Assembly: GCF_000204055.1 (NCBI RefSeq)
Contig: NW_006768796.1
Span: 494,084-558,083 of the forward strand
Origin: Melampsora larici-populina 98AG31
Lineage: Eukaryota; Basidiomycota; Pucciniomycetes; Pucciniales; Melampsoraceae
Length of the DNA: 64,000 bases
Reading direction: 5' to 3'
In this document: positions 57,746 to 64,000 of the stretch, piece by piece
Layout of the letters: each line of letters opens with the position of its first letter
Numbering within the stretch: position 1 is the first letter of the stretch
Made by a program: the position numbers and the translations under genes
Notes under the pieces: generated by a model
The model's input: only the letters and a program-made list of their open reading frames with translations
Databases searched by the model: none
Told to the model about the DNA's origin: nothing

Positions 57746-57997
57746 CAGGCAGAATGATGAGAATATCCAATTGATCTCAACTTCGATTTAATTCATCATT
57801 TACTAACAAGAAACTATCACTCATCAACTCAAGAACAACTTCAAGTTCAAGGGGGAACGCTGGGGCCCAGTGAGACGCTCAGACACACACTTACTGATAG
57901 TGTGCAACACCCCTTGCGTTTAACCACAAATCCGTCAAATCGATTAATAGAAATCCACAAATTTGTCAAGATTTCTTCCAGATTGGGAAGGAAGTCA

Positions 57998-60309
57998 AGA
58001 TGGCTCGACCTAGAGTGAGTTTTTCTAAATTGTTATCTATAATTTAACCAATGAGCAGTTGAAATCTGATGAAGTTTCCTTCCCAGTGGCGATTCTGTCA
58101 CCTCCCCTTCCCCATTTCAAAACTCTTGTTATTCATTCAATCTATTTTGTTATTTAATCAAGAAGTTCAGGTTCAACTTCAACTTCAAGTATTCCGAGTT
58201 CACATTTATCTTTTTCAATTTCCCTTTGAAGTCAAGTTATTCTTTTTCAAAATTTCACTTTATCAACATCCAGAAGACACCTCCTTTGTAATTACTCCAA
58301 TTAACTCTGAAACCAATCCTCACTCAAAATCCACCAGTCTTATGATTCCCCCATCCACCCCAGCTCGTGAACTACGAACTCGATCTTCACAACAACCATT
58401 GCCTGGTTTTGTGTTCACCGGCTTGGATTCACGACGTAGGATTATTGATGACCCCAACCAATCGTTGCCTGCCCCCACTCAATCAGTCTCCAAGAAAAGA
58501 TCTCGAATCAATGACTCTGGTACTAGCAATAATGAAAGTACTACCAATAAGACCGTTAGTAAGAGAAAAAAAAACAGTCTCCAAGGAAAGTGAGTTCTTT
58601 CTCTATGTTTGTATAAGAACCAATATCTGATACTTTGTCCATATACCCATAGACGATCAAGCATCAAGCTGTTTCTGCTGCAGTCGATGTAGATCAAGCC
58701 TCATCTGAAGAAGAAGAAGTAGCTAATACGCGCCCCGGGAAAAAGGACAATGTCATGGAACTTCTGAAATACTATATGGAGTGCCAAAGCACAAAGGCAA
58801 GGAGGTGAGTTCATCTTTATCTTGTTCTTTTAGTTTGAGTTGTTGATTATGGTACTCTACATTATAAAGACAGAGCCATTCAAGCGTCACTATCCATGCA
58901 ACTGGTGCGGTGATTGGTACACTCAAGGTATCAAATCAAACGACAACCTATATGCCTATCGAGACGGCGATAAGGATTGACGTCCATGCACAGGCCGTAA
59001 GCAAGCAATCAACACCAGTCTGAAGCTTCCACCTACTTATCACCAAGTGCAGAAAGCAAAACATTCAAACACCGCGAGTGGCAAATTGATGCAGGCTTTT
59101 ATTGATTGGCCCAGTTTCACTGTTGAGATGCTGAATGTTATCTTGGTCATATGGGTGATCTGTCATGCCCTTGCTTGCCAAAGATTCTCTGATGTCATGC
59201 TCAGAAGTGCCTTCAAGTGAGCAAATCCAGCAGCAGACATGAGATTGCCAACATGGGCAGCCCAGACTGAAAAGAAGTTTTACAAAGCTCTTCATTCTGA
59301 AGTTTTACAAAAAGTCAAGGTAAGTGTTATTCCTTCAGTTTACATAATCTTATCGCTTTGTAGCTCACCATTGGGCTTTTATTCTTTGACCTAACAGGCC
59401 AACACTAGTCACATTTGGTTAGTCCATGACGTATGGACTACCCAAGGTAATCACTATGCTTTCATAGCATTGATTGCTTGCTACATTGACTTGAATTTCA
59501 AGTACCGCAAAGTCCTGTTAACGCTTAAGATGGTTGCCTGGAATCACTACGGTTCCCTGTTGTCTTGACCAGTGGCACAATATCTCATACGTCACAATTT
59601 ACACAAAAAGATAAGTTTTTGTTCACTTGACTTTTATATTAATAGCACTTACTGTAACTAACGTTTCTGGTATATTTATGTCCTTGGTCAGACCACGGAC
59701 TCTGGTTCTAGTAACTTCACCATGGCCTCCGAAATGGAAGTCATGTTTTAGCAGCTGAAGACCCAGTTGACTGGGATGCCTCAATGCACGCGGGGTGTTA
59801 CTGCCACAAGTTGGCCTTGGTGGTGAACACCAGAGTGAAATCACTTTCTATCCAGTGTGGCCATTCAAAGCCTACAACAGACAGAAATGCAGTTATTCCA
59901 ATCCCAACCTTCCAGCTCAACAACGGCAATGAAGAAGTCACCATCAAATCTGATTCAGACAACAAAGATGTTGAAGAGCCTCCAGATGAGGTTAATGAAG
60001 TTCACAAGGAATTGGATGATCAAGATTTAGTTAGCTCAATAGATGTAGAACTGGAGCATACAGGTAATATATTTGCAACAGCCACACAAAAAGTGAGTTA
60101 CGATTGTTGTATTACTTTTAAGTACTATTACTAACAAGTGTGAATAGGTTGATTTTGTCAGCAAGAAGATTGCTGGCTCACACTCTTGTCAACAAGAGTT
60201 TAGAGGCCTTTGCAAGCAAGCAGGGTTGTCACATGGGACACCTATTGCTGGATACGGCATTAGGTGGAATGTAATATATGACTCGCGTACCCGCATGTGT
60301 ACGTTGTGA
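57998..60309 (+). pseudogene. hAT-type transposase with BED-like zinc finger, decayed and 3'-truncated
   Basis: Pieces in order: a Ser/Arg-rich N-terminal region (58340-58590), an acidic exon (58652-58808) and a BED-like finger, HYPCNWCGDWYTQG (about 58880), where the usual downstream His is Tyr (NLYAYRDG). A helical region follows up to the donor at 59321. The catalytic start is WLVHDVWTTQGNHYAFIALI (about 59420), then PVAQYLIRHNL, QTTDSGSSNFTMASEM (about 59690) and CYCHKLALVVN (about 59805, shifted frame). TGA codons interrupt at 58978-58980, 59218-59220 and 59566-59568, and a TAG at 59749-59751. The last coding block (AGYGIRWNVIYDSRTRM, ending about 60309) lacks the usual C-terminal hAT dimerisation region. 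A possible first exon starts MARPR at 57999. Confidence 0.8.
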
Positions 60310-60648
60310 AAATCAAAACATCTCTACTTTTCATATTTTCTAAAGACCTCATTTTCTTTTTGAAACTCAAAGTTTTCTTTTATTGAAGATCATCTTTAAC
60401 ATCATAGTTTAACTCTACATTTTATCTTCAAGATCATTTTTTGTACTCAGGTTTTTTCATTTTTTCATTTTGGATCAACTTTAATATACACAAATCAATT
60501 TACAATCAGGTTACAGTCAGGCTAGATTAGCTTGGCCGGTCGAGAATTTTTATTTTTATTTTTACACGTATACATGCCAATACAGGCTGATTTATAAGCA
60601 TACATAGCCTTATACCAAAACCAGGCTGTTGACCGGTTTTGATGTTCC
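60310..60648. other. T-rich spacer upstream of the SAM-like gene
   Basis: Low-complexity T-rich sequence between the truncated hAT relic and the next gene. It probably contains the promoter of the gene starting at 60779. No TATA box stands out. Confidence 0.4.
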
Positions 60649-60705
60649 ATACCCTCGACACCACTTCAATACCCTCGACACCACTTCCATATCCTCAACT
60701 TGACC
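60649..60705. repeat. Short tandem repeat in the presumed promoter or 5' UTR
   Basis: ATACCCTCGACACCACTTC occurs twice in tandem (about 60651 and 60671) followed by a degenerate third unit (ATATCCTCAACTT). It lies 75-130 bp upstream of the ATG. Confidence 0.75.
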
Positions 60706-60778
60706 GAACATCAATCAATCAGTCTGATCAACCAGACCCCACTTTTTTCAACTCAATCCCTTCAAATCTTTACCCAGG

Positions 60779-62930
60779 ATGCCAAAAGCACCTACAAAGC
60801 GCAATCAGATCCGTCTCGCCGAGGAAGCCAGAATCGCGTAAGTTTCAGATCCTTCATCTTCAATACACTTTACTGATGTTTGTTTGTTTACATAGTGCTG
60901 AGAATCAAGCGAGACAGGCGCCACCCGAAGGACTTAGCCCTAATCGTGGCAGGGGCGGCACCCCATCTCTCGTCCCAAAGTGAGTCTTTTGATTTTGATC
61001 CAATTCAAATCACAGCAACTGATGACCGATGAACAACGACTTCCTTTTTCAAGACCTGGTCATCACTTCGAAGAAGTGAACTTTAATGGACCACGCTACT
61101 ACCGCAATTCGGAATTGATTCATCTCGACTTGAGTCAACCTCCAGGATTTCAGGAGTTCCCATGCAAACACAATCCCAATATTGTTTATGGTAAGTTCTT
61201 TGTTCTATCAAACCCTTCTTTCAAGTATCAAACTGACTCCTAATTGACTGTAGACCCAGAAATCGAGGTCATCCACTCAAACTTACCAACAAAAGTCCCA
61301 ATGACTTTTCCACCACCCACTTCGGATTTGGGATCAAGCCTTCCACCCACTGAGGAACGTCTTGCCATTGATTTGAGTCTTATGGATCCAATGCTTGGAA
61401 CTCTTGGAAATCAAACGACTCCTAAAGGTATTTTTTCGTTTCTTTCTTTCTTTTCTCTCACAACTCCAAAATTGACTTTGTTTCAAACGTTAACATCATC
61501 CTTGCTTCGGGCAGCTTCTGAAGCTGTGAAGGCTAAGCCCAAACCAATCCGAGCCCTAGTAGATTTCCACGTATATATCCCGAAACATCTTTCCAATGCC
61601 GAAAAACGAGCTGGAGTTCAGACTTCCTACTTGGCCTATGCAACCAAGAACTCTTTAGAAGAGCTGCTTTTCATCCATGGGTTTTGCCTTGACGATTTAA
61701 AGCAGTCTCTGTACGACGCTTGCAGCGAACACAAGAAGCCATGTGGAGACCTACTCAAAGTAGCTGACGAGAACGGTCAAATGGCTTTCAAGGGGTATGT
61801 ATTTCAAGGTGGAAAGTTTGGTAAAACAGCATTTCCGGTGATTCCAGATGAAGACACGTTTGATGAATTCAAGGCTATGCTCCTCAAAAAAGAAGGCAAG
61901 GAGGTAGGATTTAATCTTTCGATGGCAAATCCAAAAAATCCAACCAAAACACAATCGAGAGTGAGCATTTCATTTCATTCATCTTCTCTCCATGATCTCA
62001 ATTTGATGTTGATATTGATTTGATCATGAATAGGACGCGGAGTTTGACCAATCATTGGCCCACAGCCATCCTGAAGCATTGAATGCTGCGCAACACGGTG
62101 TAGTAGAGATGTCGGTGAGTCTTCAACAATCCGTTTTTTCTTTCATATTTCTCTACTTGGCTTTCTCTGATGGTTGGTTACTCGTTTCTTCATTTGAGTA
62201 GGCCATTGGAGTTTCAGCCGCTATTCAGGAAGAACATACGCAGCTTATGATCAAGTACGGTCATACCAACATTGGTGGCAGGGAGCGCATGGGTATCATC
62301 AAATCGGACGATGATACCAAGGCAATTTACTTGTCCCATTCTTTGTGTGAGACGTGGGCAAGCGATATTGTAAGTTTTTTCTATCTTTACATGTTGATTT
62401 CACAAAAGCATATTGCTCAACTTGTTTGGATTATCTTGACTCAGGTTCATAACCGTTTCGGAGCTACACCAATAATCCCACCTCGACGTATCGAGTTCAA
62501 ATGGGTTGAAATCGAACCTGTGAATCCAAAGCCTCGAAAGAATTCAGCACCATCTCGTTCTAATACTACGCCCTCAACATCACAAAACTCCATGGTCTCA
62601 CTCGGCAACGGGTTGTTCTCATTCAACAACAACAACAACCACAACCCAGTACCTCGAAGCGAATCAAATTCTCCGGCACCAATACCACCCAAAGGCTTTG
62701 AAGATTACCTCAAGTTTTGCACAATTAGTCCAGATGATCAAACCACTCGAGGCCTACTTACGAAGTACGAAATCAGTGACTTCGAAATGTTTGAATCCAC
62801 CGAGCTCACTGTTGCGAAAATGGAGGTGTTGGGTTTTCCGTTTGGTACTCGTATCCGCCTCCATGATAAAGTTGCCGCTTATCAAAAGGATATCAAGAGA
62901 AGAGCTAGAGCAGCTAGAGCATATCAATAG
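60779..62930 (+). CDS. Multi-exon protein with SAM-like C-terminal domain
   Basis: Best-preserved host-like gene here. Exons: 60779-60837, 60896-60979, 61016-61190, 61254-61437, 61515-61960, 62034-62114, 62202-62369 and 62445-62930 (TAG). Introns are 36-87 nt with GT-AG sites, and phases fit from exon 3 onward. The exon 2-3 join is one base out of frame, so either the splice is unusual, a small lesion exists, or translation starts at the ATG at 61022. The N-terminus is basic (MPKAPTKRNQIRLAEEARIA). The middle holds VDFHVYIPKHLSNAEKRAGV and a long ordered region. An Asn/Ser/Pro-rich linker precedes a C-terminal SAM-like domain (FEDYLKFCTISPDD, LLTKYEISDFEMFES, VAKMEVLGFPFGTRIRLHD, residues near the end). 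SAM domains mediate protein or RNA contacts; rust and other basidiomycete proteins with this kind of tail are common and uncharacterised. Confidence 0.8.
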
Positions 62931-63374
62931 CCTCATCTCTTGTATCATCAAAAGAATGTATTGACTACCCTGTAAACCAGTGTTACCATGATGTAGCTAC
63001 AGTATTATACTCAAGAATATTCTTATTAATAAACATCTGTTTGTAGTTTGAGATGTGTTGTGTTTGATGTTTGAGACTGTTTGTAATGAAAATTTTATTC
63101 AGTGAATCCCTTGATGCTTTCCAGACAAGTCCCAACTCTGAAGTGAGATTTCTTTGTAGCAAGATTTTATTGTTACTTTCCACTCAAAGCAAGAAAAAAA
63201 GAAACTTGTGAAATATTCTTGAAACATCAAGGAATCTCACAATACACAAGAAATTGCTATGAAAAAAAATCATTGCTTTGACTATTGTTGAGACAAAAAC
63301 CATGTTGATTACAATCTTTTAACAACACTGTCTTCTCATGAAACAACTTTATAATGAAACTATTTTACAACTTC
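62931..63374. other. Convergent intergenic region
   Basis: Between the SAM-like gene (plus) and the Tc1 transposase (minus). No gene. Expected to hold both 3' ends and the left terminus of the Tc1 element, whose inverted repeat I could not identify. Confidence 0.4.
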
Positions 63375-63991
63375 TCATTCTTCATGTGGTCTGTAACCGC
63401 AGGTTTTGTATAAGCTGATAATGAAATTTGGTGTGCATACATCAGACAAAACCATCCTAAGGCACCTCAACTTATCAACAGCCTGACCAAGAAGGCCATT
63501 TCGGCGAAGAGAATCCTTGAAAACATCAAATGTTCGCTCAATTGGGTTGAACTCGGGAGTGCATGGTGGTAGATATACTAAAATTACTCCTGCTTCCTCG
63601 CACATTTCCGCAATCACCCCACGGTGATGAATAGGCGCATTATCCATTACTAAGACCGAGTTTCGATTTGGGTATGGCTGCATGACAGGCAGCTGGAACA
63701 AACTTATTGTCAGCTCCTCGATACCAGGCAGATTCAAAAGAAATGAAAACGACAGAGAGATACAAAGGAAATAGAAATGACTTACTAAAACATGCTTCAA
63801 AAACGCTTCGAATTCGTGTCGACGATAAGCGTTGACCTTTGCATTAACTGCCAAGAGACCCGTCTCGCAGATCGCAGCTAGAACGCTGTAATGAATCCCG
63901 TGTCTCGCCCGTTTTAAAGCCTTAGGTCGTTGGCCTTTTTTGGACCAAACATGATCACGTTGCACATCTGGCAATTTTAAACCAGTCTCAT
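63375..63991 (-). CDS. Tc1/mariner DD34E transposase, 5' part outside window
   Basis: Catalytic domain of a DDE_3-type transposase. The first aspartate is in DETGLKLPDVQRDHVW (63991 downward), before the first internal Met. The second is in VLVMDNAPIHH, and the glutamate is in PPCTPEFNPIERTFDVFK. The second D and the E are separated by 34 residues (DD34E). An in-frame 93-nt intron (63785-63693, GTAAGT...CCAG) separates the first part from LPVMQPYPNRNSV. No stops or frame changes are visible, so this copy may be intact. The N-terminal helix-turn-helix part lies beyond the right edge. Confidence 0.88.
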
Positions 63992-64000
63992 CTTAGTAAA

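Noticed and set aside
13801..59751. UGA read as an amino acid (alternative nuclear code)
   Set aside because: Nuclear UGA recoding is not known in rust fungi. The F-box/LRR gene also seems to terminate in TGA, and CpG decay explains the bias with fewer assumptions.

Overview
The window looks like a transposon-dense, AT-rich stretch of a rust fungus genome (Pucciniales). Genes are split by short GT-AG introns (about 45-95 nt). The protein families, such as an F-box/LRR gene, a BED-finger hAT transposase, basidiomycete CACTA/Plavaka-like and PIF/Harbinger transposases, a Helitron, a DIRS-like element, LINE and Ty3 relics and Tc1 DD34E, fit that lineage. The organism is inferred from protein style only. 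No rRNA, tRNA or CRISPR array is visible.

Layout. 1-2791 (-): partial CACTA/Plavaka-like transposase. 3206-9800: truncated Ty3/Gypsy integrase and its non-coding tail, cut by a 300-bp CACC-ended MITE and a 1.98-kb non-autonomous Tc1-type element with 215-bp inverted ends. 10.6-11.3 kb: LINE relic abutting an LTR-like repeat. 12.8-15.8 kb: GC-richer segment with a broken, unrecognised multi-exon gene. 16.8-17.1 kb: PIF/Harbinger fragment. 17985-19296 (-): F-box/LRR gene with one in-frame stop. 20791-25275 (-): Helitron Rep-helicase carrying four in-frame TGA codons. 26807-33003 (-): two paralogous genes with the same exon plan, and an unrelated gene between them, all on the Helitron strand. 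33.7-34.6 kb: second Harbinger relic with inverted parts. 34.6-43 kb: MITEs, LTR-like repeats and LINE pieces. 48.5-54.4 kb (+): DIRS-like retrotransposon (gag-like, RT-RNase H, tyrosine recombinase) with two nested insertions, lying between 306-bp inverted repeats 10.3 kb apart. 58.0-60.3 kb (+): decayed hAT transposase. 60779-62930 (+): the best-preserved host-like gene, with a SAM-like C-terminus. 63375-63991 (-): DD34E Tc1/mariner transposase running to the window edge.

Two patterns stand out. First, the reading frames are broken almost only by TGA, and three catalytic aspartates (LINE, DIRS RNase H, Harbinger) have become asparagine through changes that each fit CpG to CpA. This suggests CpG-directed point-mutation decay of repeats. 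Second, the Helitron and the three genes upstream of it on the same strand may form one large Helitron with accessory genes; its termini were not located, so this stays a hypothesis.
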